A stretch of 64,000 nucleotides of DNA from Archegozetes longisetosus (taxonomy: Eukaryota > Arthropoda > Arachnida > Sarcoptiformes > Trhypochthoniidae): positions 350,001 through 414,000 of the forward strand of contig JAEMBT020000003.1 of NCBI GenBank assembly GCA_018873245.2. The letters run 5' to 3'. Positions 44,909 through 56,829 of the stretch are shown here, one piece after another. Each line of letters begins with the position of its first letter. The stretch's first letter is position 1. Below the pieces are notes generated by a model. The model had not been told where the DNA came from and searched no databases. It was given only the letters and a program-made list of their open reading frames with translations. Position numbers and translations under genes: made by a program.

Positions 44909-45561
44909 TAGGGCTGTGCCAACTACCATGAGTAGTCGGTTAGTAGTCGGGTAACTACTGACTACTCGACTACTGACTACCAACTTTATGAAATACTCTG
45001 TAGTCACTCATTAACGATTACTCATTCATTGACGATTACTCATAAGTAATCACGAATAGTCGCGAATAGTCACGACTACTTTTATAAAGGTGGCTATACT
45101 TATGATGATTATCGTATAGGTTCCAATGATGAACGCGGGAAATCTTCTTATCAATGAATAAAGATTAGGTTAATTAAAAATTTAAATTCGTGTGATAGTA
45201 AAACTCATTATTAAATTTTGCAATTAGTAATTACTATTCTCTTCATAAATCTTGTCAGTTACTTCTTAATAAGTGATTCCTTAAAAATTTTATTTGTAAT
45301 ATTTCATTAATGAAAACTTGTCAATTATTTTACAAATCTTATTAAATTGCTTCTTTTACATTTTCTAGTGAGTAAATTTAAATAAATACTCATATTCAAT
45401 GAATAATTGAGTAATTTTGAAAAACCTGTGACTAACTGAAAACACCCGTGACTACCGTGACTACTCATTAATGTAATCGTAGTCAGGAAAGTAGTCATGA
45501 CTACTGACTACTTTTGCTAAAGTAATAGGTAACTACTTTTTCGGACACCGGCCCAGCCCTA
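44909..45561. mobile_element. hAT-like element with GTAGTCA repeats
   Basis: TIR TAGGGCTGTGCC on the left and TAGGGCTGGGCC in reverse complement on the right. Flanks ACCTAGCC (44901-44908) and CCCTAGCC (45562-45569) differ at one base. Both subterminal zones are packed with AGTAGTC / GACTACT words. No transposase is present. Confidence 0.75.
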
Positions 45562-45569
45562 CCCTAGCC

Positions 45570-46619
45570 CTTTATGAGAACGAAGTTAAATATGAAAAAA
45601 CATTTTCAGGGCTGAATCAGAGTTTGCAATTTTTAGAGACTGAATGCTAACTACACAAAATATCAAGCTTGGAAGTCAAAAAGTACTATCGGCCAATAAA
45701 GTATATGTTAAATAAAGCTTTTTCCGTCTTACATACTTAGGGAGCACTTTAATATTTATGTAAGCAACATTTTGAGAACTGCTGTAAACTTTAGGTCTGA
45801 CTTATTGCAAAATAAAATAATGAACTTTTGCGTTAATTGTTTTACTGATAAAGAATTCATAAATTATCTACTTTGCATTCAACTCTTAATTATTTATTTG
45901 ATCAATTTAAGTTATATCAAAGTTCGGTACAAATTATAACACTTACAGAGATTTAAAGATAAGCTTCGTATTTTATAACTCATGTTAGAAATAATGCTTA
46001 TGAAAATAATATGACAGAATTATTTATTCAATCTTTCCCTTATTTGGTTCGATTCTGATTGGCTTTTACTGTTTTTAAGCGCACATTTTGACATACTTCT
46101 TTGGCCGATAGTAATGCTTTAGTTACGTGAAAAAGCCAGAGTTTATAATTACATTTATACTCTGTTCGACATTTGATTCATTGAAAAGCTAACCGAAGGA
46201 TTCATTTTATTATACCAAAGTTACTGATAGTTATCAATATTGTAAGCTATTATTATTATCATTTTAAAGAAATATTTGGCGCTAAATGAACCAATCTATA
46301 AGTTGAAAATCTCTTATCTATTGCACATCAAATTGAATAGAAAATATTTCACTCGATAATTGCAAACTAATGCATCAAATTGTTTTATAATTCATTTTCA
46401 TAGTCTCTTACATTTTTGTACAATTCAACTTAATCCTCATTTTCCTATTATCTTTTATCGAACAGTTCGTGCAATCATTTTTGACTTTAAGTGCAAGAAT
46501 TATTGTCCAAACTGTACAATGTGCTATAGAATTTGGTTTACTGCTTTAGAAACATATTCAAGGATCTTATAGATATCCAATGGTAAAACTATAAGAGAAG
46601 TATTTTAGTATATATTTAT
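45570..46619. other. Intergenic, small inverted pair
   Basis: AT-rich. ACTATCGGCCAATAAAGTAT (about 45687) and its near inverse (about 46093-46113) may be ends of a decayed element. The 70-codon frame at 46360-46572 has no motif. Confidence 0.35.
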
Positions 46620-46712
46620 CAAACACTGAACTCCTCTGCATACCACTGTCCACATCATTAATTATAGAGATTTTATCTTCTAATGAGACTGGTTTACGTT
46701 GAATTTTCACAC
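46620..46712 (-). pseudogene. pogo/CENP-B-type helix-turn-helix fragment
   Basis: Minus-strand translation contains QRKPVSLEDKISIINDVDSG followed by MQRSSVFDKY. This is the start of the psq/CENP-B N-terminal DNA-binding domain used by pogo/Tigger transposases. The rest of the domain and the DDE region are absent. It lies next to the pogo-like MITE at 46817-47010 and may derive from the same source, or be a host CENP-B-like exon. Confidence 0.55.
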
Positions 46713-46816
46713 AATTATCGTAATTTAATAAAAATAAAACTAAATAATAGTGTTGCTTACAACTTATTTGATAATGAAAAATATAAGTAGTGATTAGCAT
46801 CTTAAACATTTAAAGA

Positions 46817-47010
46817 CAGTGAAATTCGTTATAAAGTAGTAGTTTATACTGTAGGAACCATTAAACATAGTTTCATTATAACGGTGATTCATTGATACGA
46901 AGTTCGTATTAACGAATCAATTTCTACACTATTCTTATAAGGCGGATCAAATGAATTGCTTCGTTGTAATGAAACTTCGTTAAGGAGTTCGTATTAACGG
47001 GGTTACACTG
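46817..47010. mobile_element. 194-bp pogo-like MITE
   Basis: CAGTGAAATTCGTTATAAAG on the left; in reverse complement the right end reads CAGTGTAACCCCGTTAATACG, bordered by TA at 47011-47012. The left border is GA instead of TA. Inner motifs GTTTCATTATAACG and TTCGTATTAACG are repeated in both orientations. Confidence 0.6.
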
Positions 47011-47012
47011 TA

Positions 47013-48148
47013 ATTGGTATATATAAATAAAAACATATTCAAGGTATTTGAGATATTATAAATGTTTTTAAAATATTCAGAAGTATCGAAATCTGCACTT
47101 CAGGTTTAAGTGTGACTTAACCAAATTGGCGGTATGAGATGAACATTGGTGGTCTGAAATTTGGACAATCAAAACTTAATTGCTCTAAAATTCTATCAGC
47201 TAAGTCTAGAGCAAGTTTAAAATAGAAGACTACGAGTTATAAAGAGCTTATCCCTAGATCAATGGGAAATTGGCCCCGATGAAATATATTAAGAATATCA
47301 TTCGAAAAGTCTCATCGAGCTGAGTAAATGTCCTGCTGGGCCCAAAAAATCGGTCCACAAGATCAAAAGTTATAGGCAAAAGATGCTTGAAGATTAGTTG
47401 AAGTTTTACATATGAATTTTTAAGTTTGACTCAACCACTTAATATTATTATAAGCTTAACCTATTTCTAAAAGGGCATAATATGCGATATAATGTATATA
47501 AAAATTAGATTTAATTTGGATGACATTATTAAACAATATGTCTATTCTTTATCATTGTTTTCATCATTTTAGCATTGTTGTTCGTTCATTTCTTTCTAGA
47601 TTTTCATTTAAGGTGCTTTCATCCTTAAACAACAGAAAAATTTTACGAACAGTAATGCTAAAATTCCGAAAAAAACCATTAAAGATTTTGACTATATTTT
47701 AAACATACTTAATAAAGTACAAAAATTTTAACTCAATGATTGAACGCAGTTTGTTATCATGTTTCAATGTTGCAATTCTCGAAACTCTACATATAATGGT
47801 TTTCGAGTTCTAAGCTCCCGAAGTTTTTGGGTTTTTCGGGTTTTGACCTCCACCGATCTAGTACATAGGGACATAAAACTTGTTATCATGCTCTTTCAAC
47901 CTTTCTCTATGCATGGGTGATGTTATCAAGTCAATCTGTTATGGATGCACATCTGTCAATTATCTACGGACAAGTTCTTTTTGAAAATCATCCTTAACTT
48001 AGGTGTATTTGTAAATAAGGCTGATAATCTTTGTGGGAATGAAATTTAATGATTTTCTAGAGTTCGTTATTTATTTTTAAAAAGTGTATTCAGCTTTAGA
48101 TTCATAAGTCACTTGTAAGGATCACTCTGCGTGAGTGATATATAATGC
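47013..48148. other. Intergenic with one dispersed module
   Basis: At 47270-47410 lies a copy of the module seen twice at 22190-22500 (TATCATTCGAAAAGTCTCAT, CGAGCTGAGTAAATGTCCTG, AAAAGTTATAGGCAAAAG). Otherwise AT-rich with no accepted gene. Confidence 0.4.
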
Positions 48149-48272
48149 ACAGAGTGACAATCATTAAAATATGCAATATTTTAAAAGTTTATTTCTCAAA
48201 GACTACTAAATATTTTTAATCGAAATTTTATTAAAATAAAGTACATATAATGAAGTTTATGTCAGTATATTT

Positions 48273-48458
48273 TCAATATGCCAGCCATCCTCTGAATGAA
48301 CTTTTTAATCTAATTATAAAATTTTGAATAACACTTTTGAGAACATCTGATTGAATCATTTGAACTTCATTTTTTATCAAATTTTTGAGAGTTTCCGTAT
48401 TTTTCGGCTGGTGATTGGCGTAAATATTGTTTTTCAAATGACCCCATAAAAAAGTCAC
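48273..48458 (-). pseudogene. Mariner transposase C-terminus, left arm
   Basis: The minus frame reads TFLWGHLKNNIYANHQPKNT, then ETLKNLIKNEVQMIQSDVLK and SVIQNFIIRL. This is the segment after the third catalytic aspartate in mariner transposases. It is truncated and has no start of its own. Confidence 0.75.
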
Positions 48459-48589
48459 ATAGATTTAAGCCTAAACTATATACAGGCCATTCAATTCCTC
48501 ATTGAAGAAACTTTCTAAGAAAGTTTTTTTTTAAGAAAGTTTTAAATTATTGGATTCAAATATCGATATGTCTACTGCATATTTTATGC

Positions 48590-48928
48590 AAGACGGAGCT
48601 CGATCTCACCGAACACAAGTTTTCAATTTTTTGAAAGAAAATTTTGGAGAAAACATTATTGCAATGGATTCCGGAAAGTCTCTTCAATGAGGAATTGAAT
48701 GGCCTGTATATAGTTTAGGCTTAAATCTATGTGACTTTTTTATGGGGTCATTTTAAAAACAATATTTACGCCAATCACCAGCCGAAATATACGGAAACTC
48801 TCAAAAATTTGATAAAAAATGAAGTTCAAATGATTCAATCAGATGTTCTCAAAAGTGTTATTCAAAATTTTATAATTAGATTAAAAAAGTTCATTCAGAG
48901 GATGGCTGGCATATTGAAAATATACTGA
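48590..48928 (+). pseudogene. Mariner transposase C-terminal half, right arm
   Basis: Starts at the second catalytic motif MQDGARSHRT, then an in-frame stop, then WPVYSLGLNLCDFF with the third aspartate. A frameshift follows, with TFLWGHFKNNIYANHQPKYT and SVIQNFIIRLKKFIQRMAG. The second half is the mirror copy of the left arm. It lacks the N-terminal DNA-binding domain. Confidence 0.75.
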
Positions 48929-49039
48929 CATAAACTTCATTATATGTACTTTATTTTAATAAAATTTCAATTAAAAATATTTAGTAGTCTTTGAGAAATA
49001 AATTTTTAAAATATTGCATATCGAGGATTGTCACTCTGT

Positions 49040-49647
49040 ATATTAAGACAATCTCTATTTTTCCATAGTTGGTGTTTATTAAAATAGGTGATTCAAAAAT
49101 TTCACACCAACCGTGTCATCTATCTTTCTATAAATTCAAAGTTGAATTTTCTAATACAAAGAACTTAGATTCCATTTTCAACTCGATCGTTCAAATTATT
49201 GAACAGATTCATTGGCTAAGGCATTTATTTTATTGCAAAATAAAAAGTATAAGCAATTAGGCTAACTTGTGTTAATCGATAAAATTATGAATCATTGATC
49301 AAATAAAAATTATTTTAACTCTTATGATTCACATAACTCAGATTCACATGTACTGCACACTAACTTATAGTTCATTGATTATTGAATCAAATTGCCTTGA
49401 CAATTATCTATAAGACGTCATATTTTGTCCATTAAGTGGAATATAAATTGATATATCGAAGATTAATTATTTAAGTGCCTATATTAAAGTTTCAGTTGAG
49501 AACTGAAATCAATTACTCATTTATACTTTGCAAGCATCTTAAATCTTTTACATTCTTGAGTGGAACTTACAATCTACCTTAGTATTTTTGCATACTAGTT
49601 TTGCCTAAAAGTTTTGTGTTCTTATTTTGTGGATTTTTAAAATCTTA
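49040..49647. other. Intergenic 5' flank of a signal-peptide exon
   Basis: A 63-codon frame at 49069-49260 was not accepted. TTTATAC near 49520 is a possible TATA-like site for the exon at 49648. Confidence 0.3.
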
Positions 49648-49735
49648 ATGGCTAAATGGAAAGGTTACTTAATTTTATTATTATTCATTAAATGGTTTTG
49701 TCAATGTTCAACACAAGGCAGTGAAGCAATAAAAG
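49648..49735 (+). CDS. Signal-peptide first exon of a secreted protein
   Basis: The ATG at 49648 opens MAKWKGYLILLLFIKWFCQC, a clear basic N-terminus plus hydrophobic core, followed by STQGSEAIK. A donor GTTATT follows AAAAG at 49735, leaving phase 1; reading through gives a stop soon after (GYLYFYF). The next recognised exon on this strand with the matching phase starts at 63560, where g plus AT makes Asp. The join would read SEAIKDHIYEVV. Whether those exons belong together is an inference, since other exons could lie between. Confidence 0.45.
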
Positions 49736-50377
49736 GTTATTTATATTTTTATTTTTAGAATCCTGGATATTAAGATTTTTTGCATGTGAATCGCGCTTTT
49801 TATATACTTTTGATAGATCTTTTTTGAAAAGTATTTTTAAATAATTTTAATCTATTTTATATTATAATAAAACTGAATGAGTCGAAAGGTTTAAAAATTA
49901 AAAATATTTCAGCAAATAAAAATGAATAATTAACTTCTACAGTATAATCAATTTTTTTTAATTAAAACTGTTTTTTTTTTCATTTCTATAACAATAATTT
50001 TAATTCCAATCATCATTCAATTATTGGCTCTCTTATTCTAGAGTTAGAGATTATTGTTCACGAGCCAAAACCGGAAATCAAATCTTGAGATTTCGGATAT
50101 TTATCATAACCCATATTTTAAATAGATAAAACGCATTTTTATTGATATTTGTATGAAAATTGATCTATAGTTGGTTAAACTAATTTATAGCTACATTTTT
50201 TAATGAGATCAGGGGGAATAATTCGTTCAATTGAACTTTCCAAATTCTTCCAAGAGAGATAGAATATTTATAGAAAGAATTGTGAGATTTCTATTTTCAA
50301 TATTTTGGATCCTTAAACTTTTCCCTGAATTTTGGTAAAAATTGCATCAATTAATAAATCTACAGCTTTCCATATAT
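49736..50377. other. Putative intron, no gene seen
   Basis: AT-rich, with poly-T and poly-A runs; nothing recognised. Confidence 0.3.
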
Positions 50378-50452
50378 TGTCGCCTTGGAACTATACTGTC
50401 GTATCTGTAATTTTATTTCAATCAGATACGACAGTATAGTTCCAAAACGACA
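50378..50452. ncRNA. 75-nt perfect hairpin, miRNA-precursor-sized
   Basis: Two perfectly complementary 23-nt arms (50385-50407, starting TTGGAACTATACTG, and 50423-50445) enclose a 15-nt loop. After a 2-nt mismatch, five more base pairs (TGTCG/CGACA) extend the stem. Size and loop fit an animal miRNA precursor, but perfect pairing is more usual for a young MITE or a recent inverted duplication. No promoter or conservation evidence is available. Confidence 0.35.
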
Positions 50453-51105
50453 TTAAGGAGTTTTCCAAAGAAATAACTTTTGGTGGTTAAAAAAATTTTT
50501 CAGATTTTTATTTCATTTTAAGTTTAACTTAAACTTTGTACAGTAATTGTTTGCCAAAGTTTCTGTATATGATCTAATTAAAAAAAATCGCTGATTAAAT
50601 AGTTACTCTCATTGTAGTCAATGCAATGAAACACGAGCCCTGCCCACAAACTTAACAAAACCAAGTCAACTACCAATATTTAGTATTAGATGAGTTAGAA
50701 TATTATCGTTAATATACATTTCGTATGGTTTAAAAATCTGAAAATAAACTTGACGTATCATTCGGTTAAACCAAATCAAATATTGTCAGTCGTACTTGGA
50801 ATGTTCTCAGCTTCTCCAATCAATAGTATCAATTTAAAAATCAACTATAGATAACCAATATTTCGAGGGCGTTTTCAATTTAATGCTTACGCTTGCGCAC
50901 CACTTCTTGAAAGAACTCCACATTTCATGACTCATCCACTCGAGAATCTAAGTTTTGACCACTTTATATGTGTTAAAACTTGCCATCAAAAGTCGAGGTC
51001 TTGACACTTATTCACACTCTACTTTTACGAATTATCCAATTGTGCAATATTTTATAAGCATCCTCAAAATTTTTTACTATAAACGACCTTTTACATAATA
51101 CAAAA
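50453..51105. other. Intergenic, no gene seen
   Basis: AT-rich; nothing recognised. Confidence 0.4.
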
Positions 51106-51656
51106 ATGGCATTCTTCCAATATGTGATCTGTGATACTTTCTAAACTTTGACATGCAATATAACATTATATGAATAATAAATGACCTGATAACAATTTTT
51201 AATCATAATAAATAACATATTCGTAAGTTAAAGTATTGCATTTATACCTAGTCTTAACGTTTGTTAGTCAAGTAACATAAAAATCTTAGCTCAAAATTGT
51301 TATCAAATTTTGTCAACTGAGGAAACAGCTGTCTAATTTTTTTAAAGATCGTAAGCTTTTGCCATCAGATCATCAGACAATTGTACGTTCTGTTTACTCC
51401 AGAATTACTACCCCAGCATTTAGTTGAGTTCAGTGTCGTTCAGTTAACCCGCGAGATTGTACCTTTATGTGCCTAATCGAAGATATTAGCGGACTTTTAA
51501 TTTCTTAAACAGCATTTTTTTAATAAACATTTTTCAATAAATGAATTCAACAAAATTTGAATCTTATTTATAGTTTTGACTAATTTCGATTATATATTAG
51601 TCATATTATGTTCAGATCACGACCTCATTTCAGATCACATATTGGAAGAATGCCAT
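51106..51656. mobile_element. 551-bp element with perfect 26-bp TIRs
   Basis: ATGGCATTCTTCCAATATGT continues to GATCTG at the left and is exactly inverted at the right. AAAA follows or precedes each end, so a 4-bp duplication is possible. No reading frame is seen. The perfect TIR suggests recent mobility. Confidence 0.75.
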
Positions 51657-52639
51657 AAAAATTAATTTTAACATTTCTTGTCGTTAGTATTTCTAATTTT
51701 ATAAGTCTTCTATGGTTTTTATTTTGATTATGAAATAAACATAGCCTAGTTATGTGATCTGGTTGAGCAACTAATTTTCAATGCATTTGCTGCTTCTATG
51801 TAACACATAGTGCAGAAGATTTCGAATTATGACTCCAGTTTCAAGGTTACGCAGATTACATTCAGATTCTCATTAGATAGCTTTACTATTGTCCTTATTT
51901 ATCCTCTATTTTGCAACTTTATCGAATTTATAGAAGGCTTAAAAGATTTTGAAGCCAATTTATCAAAAATTTTAAAAATTTATTCTGAAAAATTTTTATT
52001 ATAATATATTTTGACGGAACTAGATGTAAAAATAAACGAGAATATTTGTTTTTGTTTCGCCAAAATACTCTGAACATCAGAGTTACAGTATATTGAACTT
52101 AGAAATCACGAAACTTCACATAGGCTTTTAATTAGTAACTACCAAAAACAATACTTCATATCTAGGCTCGTACTCGGCCTAGGAAGTTCGTAATTAGTAT
52201 GTGGATATAATAGGTCGAACCCTATAAAGCCACACCTCCAAATGATTTTCATATTTAAATTTTCATAAAATTGCCCAAAACGCGTCCGCAAATATATTTT
52301 ATGCACTCAAAGTCAGTTTAACAATATATCTCAGTATCTTTTGCCTAAGCATACCTGTGAGCATTAACTAAATCCACTATATGAAAGACGATACCCAGAT
52401 TGGCCTAACTTGGTTCACAATAAATAAGGGTACCGTTGTGACGCGACTGAGGAGTAGAGTCCAAATATACCTTTTTTTGACTCAAGTGACTGGGTCGAGA
52501 GTTATGACCTCTTTACGTTATGACTAAAAAGTGCTTTTTATTGTAAAAATGGGTATCAAATAACTCTACAAGTTCAGTAAATGTATAATATATATAATAT
52601 AGACAATTTAAAGACTTTGAAGCTCCAAAAGACGTTAAA
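51657..52639. other. Intergenic, no gene seen
   Basis: AT-rich. The 64-codon frame at 51810-52004 shows no motif. Confidence 0.4.
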
Positions 52640-53200
52640 TAAGGCATTTAGCCTGGATAACCAGTTGCCCACCACTTGCCGTGTAAGGGGTTATGGCTGG
52701 TCCGGACTAGGCTTACAAGCCCTCCTAGCACCTACCAGCCACTTTGGCAACGCCCATCATGGGGGGAAAACTGTAACATACTTGTCACTGGAGCCCCTCT
52801 GCCTAAGGCTCCAGCTCGGGCTTTAATCGGAAGGGCACCGCCCGAGATACCCCGATTTTTGTCGGTCGCTATGAAGCCATAGAAGTTTACCTGGAGCTCT
52901 CAGCCAGACTTGCTACAGTTTAGCAAGTCCGTTGTCCGCCTTCACGGGGAGGTGGTTCCAGTCACGACCACGCATTCTATCAATTAAAATCTTTAGGCCA
53001 TCTGGGTGCCTTTAAGGCCACGCGACTTCAGGTTCTTCTTAGTGGTCCCTCTGAGGGCATCGTTGACAGGTATTTCCTCATTTCGATCTCAATGCGGCCC
53101 ATGGTGGCCAGGAAGATTTTGGCTATTTTCTCCATTACCCGACGTCTTCCAAGGTCGTGTCCATTAAGAAAGTTCTACTCGTCGAGGCCTTTCGAAAAAT
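52640..53200 (-). repeat. GC-rich repeat, possible retrotransposon fragment
   Basis: Base composition changes abruptly to GC-rich. On the minus strand a short open segment (about 53170-53028) reads RRRVMEKIAKIFLATMGRIE before a stop. It is followed by non-coding sequence with GGTGCC, GCCCGAG and GGCTCCAG words. Such a GC-rich island with a decayed coding end would suit a 5'-truncated non-LTR retrotransposon or a transferred fragment; no reverse transcriptase motif was seen. Plus-strand frames at 52581-52882 are shadows. Confidence 0.35.
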
Positions 53201-54128
53201 ATATAGACTTATTGTGAACAAGCTTAGACCGGGACCCCATAGAAACTGGGTATTCTCATTTCAAATTAAGCTCTGGGTGCGAGAATTGGCCATCTCCCAG
53301 TCTAGATCTGAGATCTTTTTATAACAAGAATTATATTCGTCGACAATATTCTCGGGTATATGAATTATAGCAGACACAGTACAAAACTAAAGATAACTGT
53401 TTCTCATCAGAAATGATGTACAAAATATATTCACTGTACGATAACTCACTTTTCGATCATTTATTCGCTTTTGCTCTTAAACTTTGAATTTAACTTTTAC
53501 ATTCAGTTTATATGCAAAAACAGTTTCTGCATACATTTCTACAACTACTACATTTCTGTAGTAGTTGTTATTCATTTGCAAGAACATAATCTTACACATT
53601 TCCCTTACACTCTCAATAAGTCTGTTCAATCGGTAGTTGTCGCGAGCTCTGCTTTTACTCTTCGAAACTAAAAATATGCATTAAAATAGTTATTTAATCA
53701 TAAAATTTAATATTTTCAGGGATCGCCTCATACTTTAGGTGTTTCATACCATTGAATTTAGTTTTTTAATGTGTAATATGTTAAAAGCATATTTTAGATT
53801 TCAATAATAAACTTTGTCTACAAATATATTAGATTTTAATAAATTGGTGTTCATATTAAGAGTCAGGTAAAAGTTCAGAATTTGAGGGAATTCCATTTCT
53901 ATTAAATCTTATTTTTCTTAGATTTGATAACTAATTAACAATATTGAGCAAAACGTTTTCAAAAAGTTTTTATAGCCCTTAACTGAAATCATGGGCTTCT
54001 CATCATTTTCAAGTTGTCAGTTAAAAGATAGTTCACATAATTAAGTAGAATTTTTTTATCAATTTCTTCAACGAGTTTAACTTATTCAGAAGGAAACCAA
54101 AATTTTTTTCTTCGTTTATTTTTTTCAA
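53201..54128. other. Intergenic with a small hairpin
   Basis: A hairpin ACAACTACTAC / GTAGTAGTTGT lies at about 53540-53570. No accepted gene. Confidence 0.4.
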
Positions 54129-54676
54129 TAGGATTTCGGCTGTGAAGGCAGTCGCTTAGAGAGTTCTCTGTTTCAAAATTTCACCCCAAAAACCGGCTTT
54201 TATTTCGTAAGTGTAAACACAGAGACTGTGATAGTGCGTATGTAATTCTATAATAGTGTGGTATATATAGGCCATCTACTTATTATTGCTAGTCTTTTAG
54301 AAAATCTATTTGTTAATAAAATTATTAAATGTGAAATTATATGTGCAAAGATCCTAAGATGAGTAGTTAGAGTATAAACATGATTATCATCATCAACTGG
54401 TCCATATTAATTGATGATAGTAATCATATTTATACTCTATTCACTCATCTGAAGAGGTACATCAACTCTCTTTTGATAACTTTACTGTTCAAATTCTTGG
54501 GTGCGTGCTTCTTGAGCTATCACTACAAATGTTTTAGCTTAGCGGCTAAATTTACACTTAATTGTGTCACTTTATTACTGGCTTAAAAGTCATTAAAAGT
54601 TTTTGGGGTTCTTATATCAGCGCATTTAGGGCTTTTTAAGACAGGGATTTCCGCTGCCTGTACAGCCGAAATCCTA
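54129..54676. mobile_element. 548-bp TIR element
   Basis: TAGGATTTCGGCTGTGAAGGC at the left and TAGGATTTCGGCTGTACAGGC, in reverse complement, at the right. Flanks are T-rich and show no convincing duplication. The 68-codon frame inside (54380-54586) has no recognisable product. Confidence 0.65.
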
Positions 54677-56829
54677 CCTTTTTTCTATACTTTCAAAATC
54701 TCGATCACAATCAATGTAGGAATGACCAGGGATTGGATACACGACTATAATTTCATACTTTTTATTCTTAATTAAATTCATAGAATACATACAAATATAT
54801 CAATTTTTATTCTGAGCAAATTGTGACAAAAAGTATATAAGGTTTTAATTTTAGAACTCAATCGATTTATGTAGAATCCAAAATAGATTAACAAATTTTC
54901 CGAAGAATTGCTTAAATATACGAATATTTCATTCTTTTCATTAGCCATATTATAAATGCTAGAATTGTGGAGCCATAACCATCTCATAATATTCAGAGGA
55001 GACATTTGTTACAGAAATCAGTAATTTTTTCGAAGTCTAAAGAGATAGGAGCTATTATTCGTTTATTTTTGCCAAAATTTTTGTTTATTTTTTGATTTGA
55101 TGTTTTGCTGTTTCTCAAGTCTGAAATTTCAGGACTATTTTCTGAATTTAAAAGTTCAGCTTTATTATTGAAAAGTCCACATTCAGTACAAATTTATAAT
55201 TATTAAGTATAGAGACGCATCACTGTTTCAGGCCGGAAGCGTTAGTGGGATCAAACCGATAAACACATCATGTTCGTTCAGTTTAGCTCACTATCCCTGA
55301 AATATCGGATATATTGCCTTATACAAAAAATTTCATGATAAAACTACATTTTATAAATTAAATGCTGAACATTGGGAGAACCCATCAACCTACATTGACC
55401 AAACTTTACTTCCAAGTTCAAAGAACTTTCGTCTGTCTCTATATAGACTTAATTAACCTCAATGATACAAGGAAAAAATTCAATTTGGGCGTATTCGACA
55501 TTAATTTCTGAGAAGCATCGTCACCTGATATTGCATATATGATCCCTGAGAGCGACCGCCTACCAGAATATATTAGTGTCAACACTGAATCGTTCTGGGT
55601 ACTATCTAGACAACATTCAGTTTTACAAAAGTTATCTGCATATTAATCGTTTTATCTGATCTAGTAAGACTTCAAACTGATAGGACATATGTTAGTGACT
55701 ATCATTAAATTAATTCTGTTTATTTCATATCTGCATTTAGCTTTTTGAAAATTTATTAAGGTTTGATTTATATGTATAATTAAATTAATAAACAATATAA
55801 TTTATAAAATAAATTAAGAAATATACTTTTATACTATTTGCTAATTAGCTGTTATATAATTTAAGGAATAATTGAACTTGAAAAATTTGAAAAATGAATA
55901 CTTATATATTTAAATATTATTTAAATATCATTCAAAATTAGATAGAATTAGACATTTAGGTAAATTACGTTTCATGCTCGTAAATCAAACGGGAACTCAT
56001 AGAGCTTCAACTAGAGTAGGATTGAGCTCCACTCGGTGATTTGCGGTAAATGTCAGGCGAAAAAATATACGCTGCCCACTTTATCTAACTCTGCTCCCAT
56101 TGTTAAAAATATAATTTTTCGCAAAAATGTCAAAATTCAGAATGAAATTAGTTTCTTAATGAGTACACCTGCTGCGCACCTAGTAGTAGTGCCTTATTTC
56201 ATTTGATCTCCAAAAATCCGATTTAGCCTAAGATGAGCATAGAGGCTGATCGCTTCGTTCTATTCACTTTGTGTCCTTCATTTCGTGGCTTGATGCAATT
56301 TTCAGTTAGGTTAAATCAAGACAAGATGAATACTCATGACATTTTATAGATAAATTTCACTTTTACGACCTTAATTTCGACTAAAATTTAGTTTAAATCC
56401 AGTTTTGAACCAATAGATGAGCTCTAATTAGGTCTGATAAGCTTAGGATAAACTTTAAGGTGTTTCAGCCGTTGAAATGATGAAGCATGTCAGTGACTGC
56501 CAACTTCGCGATTTCGATGGTATTTTCATTAAATCAAATATATGTCTATTAAGTTCAAAAATACTATTCAAAAATATTGATTCGAAGCAACAATCAAATT
56601 ATATTAATTTAAAATCATTTCAATTTATTTAATAACTCGCTTTAGCCAAAAATCATTTTATATTCACAACATAATATCATAATCAATGTCATTTTTAAAA
56701 TTTTTATAATATACTTTTATGTTATATTAGTGGCTTTAATTTTAGGACTTCCATTCGCTTATTCTAGAGACACGATTTAACGACCTGCATTGTATTGATA
56801 TAAATAAATTAGAATAAGATAGTCCGTAG
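54677..56829. other. Intergenic, no gene seen
   Basis: AT-rich. A fragment near 56070-56115 (GCTGCCCACTTTATCTAAC) resembles the interior of the hAT at 4516-4892. Confidence 0.4.

Larger units (their letters stand above)
48149..49039. mobile_element. Palindromic mariner-derived element with inverted transposase ends
   Basis: The outer ends ACAGAGTGACAATC are inverted at 48149 and 49039. Arms of about 340 bp (48149-48500 and 48700-49039) are almost identical inverted copies of the 3' part of one mariner-type element. Each arm encodes the transposase C-terminus in opposite directions. The unique centre (about 48590-48690, plus strand) encodes the second catalytic motif MQDGARSHRTQVFNFLKENF. This looks like a foldback product of aberrant transposition or replication of a mariner 3' end. 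Confidence 0.82.

Noticed and set aside
49069-49260. 63-codon plus frame just after the palindromic mariner
   Set aside because: Composition is somewhat protein-like, but there is no ATG, no signal and no recognised family.
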